Assembly (NCBI RefSeq): GCF_033439725.1 | Contig: NW_026944383.1 | Coordinates: 5,146,001 to 5,210,000 of the forward strand | Length of the DNA stretch: 64,000 nucleotides | From: Neurospora tetraspora | Taxonomy: Eukaryota > Ascomycota > Sordariomycetes > Sordariales > Sordariaceae | Direction of reading: 5' to 3' | Shown: positions 11,076 to 21,991 of the stretch, piece after piece | Layout: every line of letters starts with the position of its first letter | How positions within the stretch are numbered: the first letter of the stretch is position 1 | The notes under the pieces: generated by a model | Seen by the model: the letters and a program-made list of their open reading frames with translations, nothing else | What the model was told of the DNA's origin: nothing | Databases searched by the model: none | Program-made: the position numbers and the translations under genes

Positions 11076-12367
11076 AAAGCAAGAACTGCCGTTGGGATAA
11101 GGCCGGCCGGACCACCTTCCCTTTCCAGTTATCTCCAGATGCTTGGCCGGGAAGCGGTGGGGTGCGCCGTTTAGGGTTTCCTTTCAGCGGGGATGGCCCT
11201 GGCGTGCCTGGAGATAGCGCCCCGTGGAGTCCAGTCTTGGGGAACTTGGGGTCCGGGCTTTAGGTAATCTCTCCAATTTCAACACCATCAAAATTCAATG
11301 ACAGCGAAATACACCGGGAACAAATGAACCAAAAAGGCTTCGAATCCGTGCCAAGATGACCAGCGAGAGGCTATTCCTGACTTTCTGGCTCTCTTGCAAG
11401 GAGGTGGCATGATACCCCAACTTACCCCGCACGCAGTTCCATTCGTCCTGTTCAAAGTCGGGGTACCTTAAGCGACCCCTCGGGCGGCGCTGTGCCAAAT
11501 GATATATATCCTGAAAACCTCGTGGTGGTCGCCTCTTCAAATCCAGACACGGGCAAAGGGATGACGTCGATAACAGTATCTTGGGTGTGGGATGAGTGTT
11601 GCGATTGAAACGACAAGACATAATTTGGGAGAGCTCTGGACTCCACTGGTAGTCAGATTCTAGTCTTCGTATCGCCGACCGAACTGATAAGACACTATAT
11701 TCAGTTCAGTCGATACTTTCTCATGAAAACATGACGAGAACCGCAAATCAAACCCGGAGGCGAGTAAGGTAGCTTTGGATGACCGACCGATAGACGACGG
11801 GAAAGCACTCACAATGATGTTGTTTTCCAGTCGGATAACAACGCAGAGTTCAGCCACCATAACCAGCCATTATGCCATCCCACTGAGAACATCGAAAATC
11901 AAACAAGCCTCTAGAAATATTGAAATCTAGACCACCTTCAAAATGTTCACCCGACTCGATACCGGCCCCGCCCCGTCGACGTGATGAGCATCTCAAGCAT
12001 CATGTCCCGCTGAGCCCGTCTGTTGAGTCAAGCCATGTGCCGACTTGCCATGACTTTTACTCCGCAATCACGGCCTAAAACCGGAGCGGCGATCGCTCCG
12101 GAACCACCCAAACTGTACCAAACCGTGACTAACGATTGCCGCTGGTGCCGCTGATTATCTTATCTGATCCGATTCATCTCCGCATTGAGACCCTTTTATT
12201 TACGCGGGCGGCAACCCTCTACCGAGAAACCGGAAGTGTGAACTGTATTTGCACTCTTGCGTCTCAAGACTACGACACAGCACCTACACGTATACTATCT
12301 TGGTCTCAATATTTTTTCTTCTTTTTTCTCTCTTTTTTATCCAAATTTAACAACGACAAACACCAAC
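11076..12367. other. intergenic stretch with pyrimidine-rich leader
   Basis: Upstream region of the amidohydrolase gene. A CT-rich tract at about 12309-12342 directly precedes its start codon, a common feature of fungal core promoters and leaders. On the minus strand 11295-11860 holds short frames with a possible GTGAGT donor, but no family could be recognised. Confidence 0.4.
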
Positions 12368-14053
12368 ATGGCCAAAACAACTCTCTTCACCAACGGCCGC
12401 ATCTTCCTCTCCCCCCTCTCCCCCGGCCAAAACGCCGGCCTCCACACGCCCCCCTCCTTCGCCTCCGCTCTCCTCATCCGCAACGACACCATCCTCCACG
12501 TCGGCTCCCCGCAAGATGAACCCATCACCACCGCCCTTTCTTCAACAGAAAACGACAAAGTAGAAACCATCGACCTAGCCGGCCACTCCCTCCTCCCCGG
12601 TTTCATCGACGGCCACATGCATCTCATGATAATGGGCCAGTCCCTGACCAAGCTCGACCTGGGCCCCTGCAAATCTCTTTCCGACATCCAATCCACCATC
12701 CGCTCCTACGCCGCTGCTAACCCCGATGTGCCGAGGATCTTGTGTCGCGGGTGGATGCACTCCATGACGCCCGACGGAGTCACAGCCAAGGACCTGGATG
12801 GGTTAGACGTCGAGGGAAAATACCGGCCGATCCTGGTGGACACCAAGGATTTACACTCGGCTTGGTGCAACACCGCCGGCATTAAAGATCTGGGCGCCGA
12901 CGAGTGGAAGGATGTTCCGGGGGGAACTATTGAGAGGGATGCGACGACGGGGAAAGTGACGGGTGTGTTCAACGAGGCGGCCAACATCACGTACGTGTGG
13001 CCGTACCTGGCACGGGTGGCGACGGTGGAGGAAAGGGTTGCTGCTATCCAGGCGGCCGTGGAGGCCTATCATTCCGTGGGGTACACGGGGGCGATTGATA
13101 TGGCCATGGACGAGGGGGCGTGGGATGCGTTGCAAGAACTAAGAAGACGGTCGTCGGACGGGAAGGAGGGCATTCCGTTGCGGATTGCGGCTTATTGGTT
13201 GGTTAAGCCGGGGAAGAATGACGAAGAAAACGTGAGGCAGGTGGAGAGGGCGATTGAGCTTGCCAAGGAGTTCAACAGCGAGACGACGCCCGATTGCAGG
13301 ATTGTCGGGGTCAAAGTTATTTGTGATGGCATCATTGACGCTTGCACGGCGGGCCTGTCGGAGCCGTACGAGCATAATGGGCATAGGGAGGTGCCGCTTT
13401 GGACGGCGGAGCAGTTGGAGCCTGTGGTCAAGAGGGCAGATGAGGCGGGACTGCAGGTGGCGTTGCATGCGATTGGGGATGAGACGATCAAGACGGTGTT
13501 GGACGTGTTGATTGCGCACGCGAGCCCGGAGAGGAGGCCGCGCGTGGAGCACTTGGAGCTGTCGAGCGAGAGGGATGCGGAACGGCTGGGTAAGGCGGGC
13601 ATCACGGCGTCGATCCAGCCGGTGCATGCGGACCCGGCGATCCTGAGGGCGTGGCCCAAGTTGTTAGGGGCGCATAGGTGTGGAAGGGCTTTTGCGTATC
13701 GCGAGTTTGCGGATCACGGGGCGCCGTTGGCGTTGGGAAGCGATGCGCCGACGGCACCGCATGCTCCGTTGCCTAATGTGTATGTCGGAACGACGAGGAG
13801 ATCGTACCGCGAGCCAGACTACCAGACGACGGTCAACCCGCACTTTGCTCTAGGAGTGGCTGAGGCAGTTGCTGCGGCGTCTCAGGGTGTGGCGTATAGC
13901 TGTCGTGACGAGAACAGGATAGGAAGACTGGAGAAGGGAATGAAGGCCGACTTTACCATCGTGGACATGGAGTGGGAGAAGGAGAAGCTGAAGGAGGCAA
14001 AGGTCCTGGAAACGTGGTTTGCTGGCAAGAAGGTCTGGTCGGCAAAGAACTGA
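12368..14053 (+). CDS. amidohydrolase (YtcJ/Amidohydro_3 type)
   Basis: Metal-dependent hydrolase of the Amidohydro_3 group (YtcJ, N-substituted formamide deformylase relatives); the natural substrate is unknown. Single exon, 561 aa, normal length. The first metal ligands are in LLPGFIDGHMHL (H83, H85). Further ligand-type motifs are LHAIGDE, VEHLELSS and LGSDAPT near the C-terminal third, in the expected order. The final ADFTIVDMEW is the usual beta-sandwich closure (ADlvvld). There is no signal peptide, so it is probably cytosolic. The frame is open to 12257, but ATG 12368 has good context (CCAACATGGCC) and follows the CT-rich leader; the upstream 37 codons translate that leader. It converges on the oxygenase gene with only 70 bp between stops. 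Confidence 0.87.
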   Translation: MAKTTLFTNGRIFLSPLSPGQNAGLHTPPSFASALLIRNDTILHVGSPQDEPITTALSSTENDKVETIDLAGHSLLPGFIDGHMHLMIMGQSLTKLDLGPCKSLSDIQSTIRSYAAANPDVPRILCRGWMHSMTPDGVTAKDLDGLDVEGKYRPILVDTKDLHSAWCNTAGIKDLGADEWKDVPGGTIERDATTGKVTGVFNEAANITYVWPYLARVATVEERVAAIQAAVEAYHSVGYTGAIDMAMDEGAWDALQELRRRSSDGKEGIPLRIAAYWLVKPGKNDEENVRQVERAIELAKEFNSETTPDCRIVGVKVICDGIIDACTAGLSEPYEHNGHREVPLWTAEQLEPVVKRADEAGLQVALHAIGDETIKTVLDVLIAHASPERRPRVEHLELSSERDAERLGKAGITASIQPVHADPAILRAWPKLLGAHRCGRAFAYREFADHGAPLALGSDAPTAPHAPLPNVYVGTTRRSYREPDYQTTVNPHFALGVAEAVAAASQGVAYSCRDENRIGRLEKGMKADFTIVDMEWEKEKLKEAKVLETWFAGKKVWSAKN

Positions 14054-14123
14054 TGAAGAACATCAGCGGGATATTGTCTTGTTTTTCGGATATCAAAATA
14101 TCAAACTTGGCAAGCCTTGCATG

Positions 14124-15116
14124 TTACTCATAAGGCCAGTATCGCCTAGGCCAGATGTTCATCGCCGTCTTGAGCCCATCCCCAAGTGGAAGTCCAGCAT
14201 GGGTTGTCCGTTCATCACCAGTCCCGTTGGCATGAAGGTTAACCCAGAAGATAGCATTGCCAGCAACCGGTCTGAATGCCAACCCTCCATCCTCATGCTC
14301 CCGCCAAAGAGGCTTCAACTCGGTCGCGTTCTTTAGCTTTTGATCCTCCAGTCCGCCACGCCACATGGGTTCATTCCACGGACTCGGCAATACAATGGGC
14401 TTCGCATGTGGGAAGTGTGTCTCGCCTTTGGTGCAGTTGTCCTGAAGGATGGCAAAGAAACTGGCAACGCGATTCCACACCCTGTTGCTGCCGTCGTTGG
14501 CTAACAGCGGCCTGTCGAACCAGTCGTGATGAACGTTGAACCTCTGACCGGCCCGGTACCGAACCAACTGCGGTGGTCCCATCTCGTCCCAGCCATCCCT
14601 CAACATCGTTCCCATGAACCCTCGCGCCCGATTCAACACGCACTTGACGGCAGGGTCATGGCGTGGTAGTCCAGCCGAACTCGACGTGCGGTCTTGCGTC
14701 TGTTGTTGACGGCCATGCTTGGTTACCACCGATGGTTTGAACATGGGTTCGGCTGTGTCGAGGAGTGAGGTGATCTCCGACGGTGTTATGAGGTTGTGGA
14801 TGTATATGATCAAGGGGTCGAGAGAGACGAGCTCGGTCCTGTATGGATGGGAAACATCACAGAAGAAAGGATGTTGATGTTCTTCTGTAGATTTTGTTGT
14901 GTTCCGGAAGAGTTTCAGGGGCTTTGCGAGAGGATGGTCAGGTATAGGAAGGTCAGCGACCAAGGAGGTGAGTGATGAGATCTGGGGGGCAAAAGTCTCG
15001 GACAGGTATGGTACACTCAGGGCAACCAGAGCTGTCCAAGCCGATAAACCGGCGACTTTACTGAAGATGATACCATACATCCTAGGTTTTGCTTTCTGGA
15101 TTAAGCAGTAACCCAT
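14124..15116 (-). CDS. 2OG-Fe(II) oxygenase, prolyl 4-hydroxylase-like
   Basis: Single exon, 330 aa. A hydrophobic segment at about 14-37 suggests a membrane anchor or signal, so the catalytic part probably lies in the secretory pathway lumen. The iron-binding HxD is in NVHHDWFD (H196, D198); the distal histidine is H306 (TTHAGLPLGDG) and the 2-oxoglutarate-binding lysine K316 (GLKTAMNIW). Spacing and order fit the prolyl 4-hydroxylase alpha-subunit domain. The segment FARFR-like seen in animal enzymes is absent; the fungal members have uncharacterised targets. Start at 15116 is the first ATG. It is divergent from the SWIM/RING gene, with about 0.8 kb shared upstream region. Confidence 0.85.
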   Translation of the reverse strand: MGYCLIQKAKPRMYGIIFSKVAGLSAWTALVALSVPYLSETFAPQISSLTSLVADLPIPDHPLAKPLKLFRNTTKSTEEHQHPFFCDVSHPYRTELVSLDPLIIYIHNLITPSEITSLLDTAEPMFKPSVVTKHGRQQQTQDRTSSSAGLPRHDPAVKCVLNRARGFMGTMLRDGWDEMGPPQLVRYRAGQRFNVHHDWFDRPLLANDGSNRVWNRVASFFAILQDNCTKGETHFPHAKPIVLPSPWNEPMWRGGLEDQKLKNATELKPLWREHEDGGLAFRPVAGNAIFWVNLHANGTGDERTTHAGLPLGDGLKTAMNIWPRRYWPYE

Positions 15117-15899
15117 CAGTCAGGAGTGAAAGAAGGACGAAGGGGGCAGAAGGATTGATATGGCAATATCAACCACCAGAGCAACTCCGGTCCATATGCC
15201 GATGATTTCATTTTCTGCGCATGGTCACATATCTCCTCCTCCCATTAGGGTATGACAGCGGAACTGAATCCAGTAGACCTCACAGGCCCGGAAAACATTG
15301 CCGAGAACCGTGAAGATATTTCATAAGAGCATCGAGATGGTGGTGATGGGCATCCAAACATGGTTCGATGTGGCTGTAGAGTACCACAGTCGTCGTTACC
15401 GCTTTCCCTAAACTTGCACACCTCTTGGCTCTTTTTGGACAGAGCGGAAGTCTCGACGCCGACGTACATGCGGAGCTGTTCGTTTTGGGAGGGTGACCTT
15501 GATCTTTGGAGTTTTGGTTCTTTGGAACTTTCGGTGACTTTGAATGCTACGTCGACGTTAAGGTAGTGGAACGCAACCGCTAACTGTTAGCGGGGAAGGT
15601 ACCTGGGTACTTGGTTACCTAAGCGAGCATGTACCACTGTAAATCAGCTGACCTGGCGCTTTTGTACCTCTACGCGCTGTCCAAGCTTAGGTTATCGGAC
15701 ATCTGCTCACTGCACGGGTACCTTGATGGCCTTCGCCACTGCATCTCCTCGTCATCATCAATCCGGCAGCGGACACTCTATCACCATCCCACCTCCTCTT
15801 CCATCTTGGATTGTTTCTTTTGGTCAAAGGACAATTGGAAGTATCCCAACAGGGCTCTTTCTCTTCTTCGACAATATCACCATCGTCCCGGTCGCAGCA
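15117..15899. other. divergent promoter, oxygenase / SWIM-RING gene
   Basis: Shared upstream region of two divergently transcribed genes. An open frame from 15723 runs into the SWIM/RING gene in frame, but it looks like translated leader and I do not count it as coding. Confidence 0.45.
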
Positions 15900-16873
15900 A
15901 TGGGCACCAGCAAGACAGCCGCCTCGAGCAGAAAGCGGAAGCAAGTCGATGATGAACCCACTGTCCCAGACACCGAACAAGTAGCTTCCTCCTCCAAGAA
16001 GTCTAAGAAGGATGAATTAGCCCTAGCCACAGACGAGAAGCGACTACGCAGGTACGCATAGTCACCACATGTTTTGGTCCTCAAATCCTTTGGACTGCTA
16101 GCTGACTCCCACCCAGATTCCGTGACAAAGCACCCCAAGCATTTGCTGTCATCTACGAACGAGCCACAACCCAACGCTTTTTTGTCCTCTCGCGTAAACG
16201 CATACCAGTATGGGACAGCTTCGAAGGCTTCGAGGAGGAAGTGGAAATTGCAGGTTCGACAGGCAACATCTACACCGTGACGATTGCCCGACAGCCGACT
16301 TGCACCTGCCCCATGGGCGAGAAGAACGAGCAGTGCAAGCACATCATCTACGTGCTGGCCCGGGTACTGCGAGCCAAGTACGAGTACGTTTACCAGCTGG
16401 CATTGTTAAGCTGCGAGCTCGAAGAGATCTTTGACAACGCCCCTCTGATCGTGGAAGACGGGGACAGTGCTGCAACAGGGGAAGGTGACAAGAAGAGGAA
16501 GCCGATTGAAGGGGATTGTCCCATCTGCTTCAGCGAGATGGAGGTACACAAGCCCGAGGAAATTGTCTGGTGCCGTGCGGCATGCGGCCAGAACATTCAC
16601 AAGGAGTGCTTCGAGATGTGGGCTGCCACAAAACGGAAGCAGGCTGGTGGAGCCAAGGCGGAAGTCACTTGTCCGTACTGCAGAAGTGTCTGGGAAGGTA
16701 ATGATGATATGATCAAGAAGATCAAGAAGGGGAAGCCAACTTCGGAAGGATACGTGAATGTTGCTGACCAGTTGGGGATTAGCCAAGTACGAGATACCAG
16801 TACGTACCACTATGGGGGTTCGAGGTCGGGATACACTTTTGGCAGGAATAGGAGCAGGCGGTACCGGTATTAA
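15900..16873 (+). CDS. SWIM and RING zinc-finger protein
   Basis: Two exons, 15900-16051 and 16117-16873, joined across a 65-nt intron (GTACGC...CCCAG); 302 aa. Residues 1-50 are basic and Lys/Ser-rich, probably a nuclear signal. A SWIM finger follows at C113-T-C115...C124-K-H126. A RING-type finger begins at CPICF near residue 180 and ends with TCPYC, with NIHKECFEMW supplying the His-Cys pair. This pairing is that of MEX/ZSWIM2-like E3 ubiquitin ligases; I infer E3 activity, with target unknown. The tail is Gly/Ser/Arg/Tyr-rich. An ATG at 15723 is in frame, but 15900 gives the conserved-looking basic start. Intron removal is needed to keep the frame. Confidence 0.87.
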
Positions 16874-17182
16874 TTGAGGGAGTGCCAGCTTAGGCTTCAG
16901 ACAGGAAGGGAGTGTCGACCGCCTGGCTGGCGGATATCATGCCGCCAGAACACCTGCTTGATCTACCAGTCCGGTTGCAGAAACACAGCTAGGACCAAGA
17001 CAGCAAGGCAAAGTTGATTTTGCGTTTTTTTACAGGAGGGTGTCTTGGATACATGTTCATCCGCCTTGTTGGGTATATGACACTCGATTCGAATTAACGC
17101 AGCATACGATAGTCTTGGAATTAATTTCAACCAACACTTTGCCACCGCATGTTTTCCACAATATCTCAACGACAAGTCCAAC
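16874..17182. other. short intergenic stretch
   Basis: Three-prime region of the SWIM/RING gene and leader of the next small gene. Nothing else is seen. Confidence 0.4.
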
Positions 17183-17650
17183 ATGATATACATGGTATGG
17201 ACCTCCACTCATTACGCCTGACCACAAGTCCACACTAACTGCGTCCGTTAGTTCCCCCCAATCAAGTCCTTCATTCGCGCAGCCAACATAATCATGCGCG
17301 CTGCATCGGCAACTCTCTCTTCTGTTATCTCTGCAGTAACCACCGCATTGGATTTCGATGGTCGTGAGGACACCGCCTACCGCCAAGCAGCCGAAACCGT
17401 CCTCCAGGCATTCCTCAATATGGATTCGGAGACATTCGAATTCACTTACATCGACCCTGATGCCAACCTTGACGTCGGCCTTGGGTCCTACCTCCTCATA
17501 CACGTCACCTATACAGTGATTGGGGGAATTGTTTTCCTTTTGGCACGGAAGTGTAGAGACCCGGGAATTCAAGAAGAACTGGTGCGTCGCTGCCCAAATC
17601 TGCCTTCTCTTTTCAGAGGCGTCGATAACAGGGTCTTGGGACGAGGGTAG
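17183..17650 (+). CDS. small hypothetical membrane protein
   Basis: I do not recognise this protein. A four-codon exon (17183-17194) and a second exon (17252-17650) join in frame across a 57-nt intron with donor GTATGG, a CTAAC branch site and acceptor TTAG, giving 136 aa. The quality of the intron signals is the main support. A hydrophobic segment near residues 85-105 (VGLGSYLLIHVTYTVIGGIV) could span a membrane and is followed by basic residues. The middle is acidic (ETFEFTYIDPDANLD). A 171-codon frame on the other strand overlaps it, and the choice between the strands is not certain. Confidence 0.45.
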
Positions 17651-18429
17651 ATCTGGTTAAATGCAAAAGGAAGTCGACCTGATGGGAATGTTTGTTATCC
17701 CTCCATCCAATCTTCGATATTCGGTCTTGGATAAGCAGAGGCTGTGATGGGCTAAGTAGAAAGGCGGACAGTGCTGCTCTAGGGGGCCGTACATGGCTAC
17801 CTATCAACATGCCTCTACCCATTTTCACCATTGCGAAAGAATACGGTACAGAGCGAACTGAACGAGATGGCTGGATAATTGGATTACGAATTGGGTGGGA
17901 TATGACCGCGTTTTGGTTTGTCAACAAATGTAGCGTCAGGCAACAAATTATTGTTTAGCATTAGGTACGTAGCAATCAATCATAGTTCCGATTAACATTA
18001 AGCAACAAGCTGCTATCCTCGCCAATACACACAAGTATCATCTAAAAGCCATGCTGACCAAGGAAAACACAGCTACAAAGAACCTATGGATGTTCTAGTC
18101 ATTTTCGTGAAAAACATGCCTACACGACAGAATAACGACGCCGAGTAAGGCGCCGATGGGAAAAGACAATATCACTCATTTGGCTTCCATCCTTTCGAGC
18201 CGGACGTTACCATGAAAAGGTGCTCAGGCGTACCCGGGCAGCCCTTTCATAGCGCTGAGGGGAGGGGAGGGGAATCAACGCTAGGGAAAAAAACCGCTTG
18301 GTAGAAAAACCCCCGCTGGGAAAGGGGGCCGCTTGGTATCGGGAAAAGGGAGAGGGCCCGGATTGCTGGAGTCAGTGTAAAGCAACGCTAGGGTGAAACG
18401 AACGCCGAACTTACCCACGAGAGGGAGGG
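17651..18429. other. intergenic stretch before the foldback
   Basis: No gene seen. The region 18240-18360 has repeated short motifs (CCGCTTGG, CGCTGGGAAAGG, CGCTAGGG) resembling parts of the adjoining foldback, so the element may begin earlier than its paired arms. Confidence 0.4.
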
Positions 18430-18632
18430 CTTTTCCCACAACCAAGCTAAGCGGTCTCTTTTACCAGCGAGCGGGTCTTCAACCAACCGTTTCTTCTCAG
18501 GGACTTTTGTAGCGCACGGAAGGTGCCCAGGGAACTTGCCCAGAACATCCCTCCGTGCGCTACAAAAGGCCTTGAGAAGAACCAGTTGGTGAAAAATCCG
18601 TTGGTAATAGAAACCGTTCGCTTGTGGGAAAG
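18430..18632. repeat. long imperfect inverted repeat (foldback)
   Basis: Two arms of about 85-94 bp pair around a loop of about 25 bp. The left arm ends in CTTTTGTAGCGCACGGAAGG (near 18504-18523); the right arm starts with its near-perfect complement at about 18548. Pairing continues outward through TTCTTCTCA, CCAAC, TTACCA and TTCCCACAA blocks with scattered mismatches. I found no clear target-site duplication or coding capacity. It may be a decayed foldback transposon or a duplicated, inverted short segment. Confidence 0.65.
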
Positions 18633-19069
18633 GAACGCTGGGTGGGGTGTGGGAAGAAAAGAGGAAAACCAGAGAACGAAGTCCTGGGGACCCGGCGGTC
18701 CTTATATATGTCTTTCTTAGTTCTTATGCAAGACATGGACCACGAATAACCTCCTGGCAACTTCTAAGAGTCATCGTGAAAAATTCCGACCTGATGCGTT
18801 ATGCAGCTCTTCGATATGAGGCATACCTACACTAGGGAGAACATGTCTAAATGCAGGTCGTTGGCTTGGCGTGGCGAGCAGTGTCAGCTTCAATGTCAGC
18901 ATTTGGCGGTATACGGACGGAATTCCGAGACGTGATTATGCGGGCAGGAATTCACGCGTGAAGACAGCGGAGATATGACGATGGAATATTTTGTACGAAA
19001 GGCCATGTACCACAAAGGGCGTGCACCTACCTTATCTATCTGTCTGTCTGGATAATGAATGCCCTGTAT

Positions 19070-20046
19070 CTAAACCATATCCCACTGATGGCCACCATTA
19101 TTCCCATGCCCTGATCTAGGTCCGTAGCCATCCCGGTGACGAGTCCCATCATTCCTCCCATCATCGATACCATTCAACCAAGCTCCAATAGTCGAGAAGA
19201 ACCTGGTTGACCTAGCTCTGAATCCACCACCACGATGCTTACTTGTATTGCACTGTTCATCATCATCGCGTCGTCCATGTCCTGAACCTGAACCAATGCC
19301 CCAGACACCAGGCCATCGTGTAATCCGTGCCCCACTGTCCTTTCCAGCACCCCTTTGAGCACCCCGTGTCTCTTTTACTTCTTGCTTCGATCCCCGCCCC
19401 CATCCCCACTCCCGCCCTTGTTGTTTTCCCTCTGTCGGCCCTTCCGGCTGCCACTCCGTCCACCCCTCTATCTGTCTCCCCGGTGCCCTACCCGCCGGTG
19501 GTAAAGGCGAAATAGGAATCTCCTCCAACTCAATCACCGCATCCCCATCTAGATCCCCGCTCCCACTCCCCTCCTCCTCCGTGATCCCCTCCAACCTTTT
19601 CAACGTCTCTTTATCAACCAGTCGCAACGTCGTCCTCGGTCTCGGCGGCAGGCTGTACTTCACCCCGGCGGCGCCAGAAGAAGAGCGCGCAGGATGGCAG
19701 AGACCGTAGTCTGGCGAGGGAAGGTCGCGATGGTCGAACCGGGTATCGTCGTAGATGGAGGGGCTGGAGTAGACGGAGGAGGTGTAGGAGTCGTGTCCGT
19801 GTCCGTGTGTTTGTGCTTCATGGCTTGGGCGGCCAGGGGTGGTGTTCTCGTAAGGGTTGGATTCGACTCTCGGAGGTGCGGGATCGGGATCAGGATCGGG
19901 GTGGAGAAGTGTAGGGCTGGACGCCGCGATGTTGGAGTTTGGGAGGAATAGGAAGCCGGAAGGGCGTTGTTTCTTCTTCCACTTCCTTTGTGTTTGTGCT
20001 TGGGGGTTGTACCGGCCGGTGTTGGTGAAGGTTGCCCAGCTGTCAC

Positions 20047-20077
<31 letters not shown>

Positions 20078-21418
20078 AGGGTTCCGTTGAGCAAAGTAAG
20101 TAGTATACAGGTCGCGGTAATAAGGAGCATCAGCCAAGTCGATAGATGCCGATGATCGGCCTTCCAACTGGTCCAGAGCGGCACTGCGCGCCTGGAGGAC
20201 GGGAATAGGAATCGGCTTGGGTGGTGGCTTGGTGGTGGTAAGTTCCCGATTGTTGGCAAGTCCTCCTGCTCGGTATTGCTGTTGTTGTTGCTGGTTTGGG
20301 TTGGGATTCTGCTCCCCTCCTGATCCTGTTGCTCCTTCCCGACTTGACGATGTCCATGCGCCCCCGCCCCCGCCGCGTCCCTAACTGCGGTTGTAGTTGT
20401 CGACCTTGCCGTTCCCTCCTTGGAGCACTGCGTTGCCGAGTGAGCGTCCTTGAGAAGTGCCGTGCCCGTAACCAAGCGAGCTGTCGACTCTCGGGGTGCA
20501 ATCATACCGGCTTGCGCGCGGGCCATGTCTATTTGCCATATTGACCCGATATGGGTCCCCGAATATCTTGCTCTGGTGGGAAGTATCACCATCCCTCCTG
20601 CCATCATCATCAGAAACCTCCCCAGGGGTAAGACTTCGTGTGCTGACGTGTACCCTCGGCCGTGGTTGTAACTGCCGCTCTGATCCAGCAACAACAACCT
20701 CCTCCAATCCCGCCATAGCAATCTGAGACGATCCACGATGATAATCACCGCTACCCACCGGACCACCCATTGCCCTCGCGCACCATAGTGCCTTGTTAAA
20801 CTGCGTCTCCTGGGACGTGATAACCCCGATTGAGGCAGCGCTGAGGACGAAAGAAGCGCAGACGACCAGCATAAGAACCCAGAGGAGGTAGAGCTTCGTG
20901 CATGACACCCGGCCATTTGGCTCGCCAGAGAAATCCAGGACACCAAGTGGGCCAGCTTGGATGGTAAAGCCATCCTTTGGTTTGACTCGGGGACACTTTG
21001 TACCCCCATCGTGGATGGGAAGGCCGAGGAGGACCGAGAAAACGCCAAAGGGGAGGAGGAAGATTAGGTCGGTGACAATGGTGACTTTGTGGGGAAAGTG
21101 GCGACGGGAGTAGCCAGACCAGGAGGAGAGGCACCACAGGAGGGAGGCGGTGGTCTGTGATGTTTTGTCAGTCTCTCCAAGGATAACGACGACAAAGGGG
21201 CTAGAACATACCACGATCATGATGGCCACGAGGCTTGTGGCTGGGAGTTCACCTGATTTGGTCATGTTACCGAGCAAGCTGCCAACTATGCCTGCCATGG
21301 TTGAAAGCGCTATGATAAGGAAAAGACGGGCAAAAAGAAAGACATAGCTGTAGAAGCATTGAGGAATAAGGGACTCGAAGTCCCGAATTGGCGTCGTGCC
21401 AGGGGAAGAGTAGCCCAT
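19070..21418 (-). pseudogene. four-TM protein gene with an in-frame TAG in its long tail
   Basis: Exon 21212-21418 and the following frame (from 21154 down) join across a 57-nt intron (GTATGT...ATCACAG). Four hydrophobic segments follow in the first 190 residues or so, an arrangement like MARVEL-type membrane proteins; I recognise no closer family. The frame then runs through a polar tail to TAG at 20381-20383, and continues open in the same frame to 19070 through Gln-, Pro/Asp- (PDPDPDPD) and Arg/Gly-rich sequence. The natural-looking composition on both sides suggests one protein of about 760 residues. The stop could be real truncation, a sequencing error, a polymorphism, or be removed by an unseen intron (a GT at 20428 would give a 48-nt in-frame intron, but its donor is poor). 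The N-terminal part alone may still be a working gene. ATG 21418 is the first true ATG in frame. Confidence 0.55.
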
Positions 21419-21991
21419 CTTGATGTCATGGGCTCGAAAGTAGCTAATAAAATGGCGTAAGCGAGCGTAGAGAGTGTATGGTCTAGAGAACACCCCTCTT
21501 TGATTTGTGGTTTCCGTTCCAGACGGGGTGGTGTTATTTGTGTAGGTCCGTGTCCAAGAAAATGTTTATAGCGAATGTGGCGCGCATCCAGGCGGCTTCA
21601 TTACTTGAGCGATAGTATTGGAAAACAAAAAGACTCGGGGAAAAGAACTGGAACAGGAAACAGGGAGTAGGGCGTCCGCATGGTAGAGAGCTTGTTAAGT
21701 AGACGTTGTGCACGGCTCCGAGATCCAAGCCATTGATGTGTGGATGTTTCGTGTTGCTCACGGCAACAGTATGTGTTCGACGCATTGGTAATGCGTGCGT
21801 GCTTTGGTGCTCGCAGTTATTGATCATTTTGGTGGCAATGACTGATCGACTGTTGATGTTGTGATCAGTGTGTCGAGGATATTCGAGGCTGGCTATACGC
21901 CGTCATATCGAGGCGAGGCCGAGTGCGGAAGCTTGAGTCACTGGACACATGCTCTGTGATCCATAATAAATCCGTTGTTGAATGAACTGTT
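21419..21991. other. upstream region of the four-TM gene
   Basis: Probable promoter and leader of the minus-strand four-TM gene. No supported coding feature. Confidence 0.4.

Noticed and set aside
11295-11860. Possible spliced remnant on the minus strand
   Set aside because: A GTGAGT donor and several frames exist, but no join gives a recognisable or clearly better protein.
19660-21048. 462-codon open frame in another frame of the four-TM gene
   Set aside because: It overlaps the membrane-spanning frame, is low-complexity Thr/Pro-rich and lacks the TM pattern; it is a by-product of GC-rich repetitive sequence.
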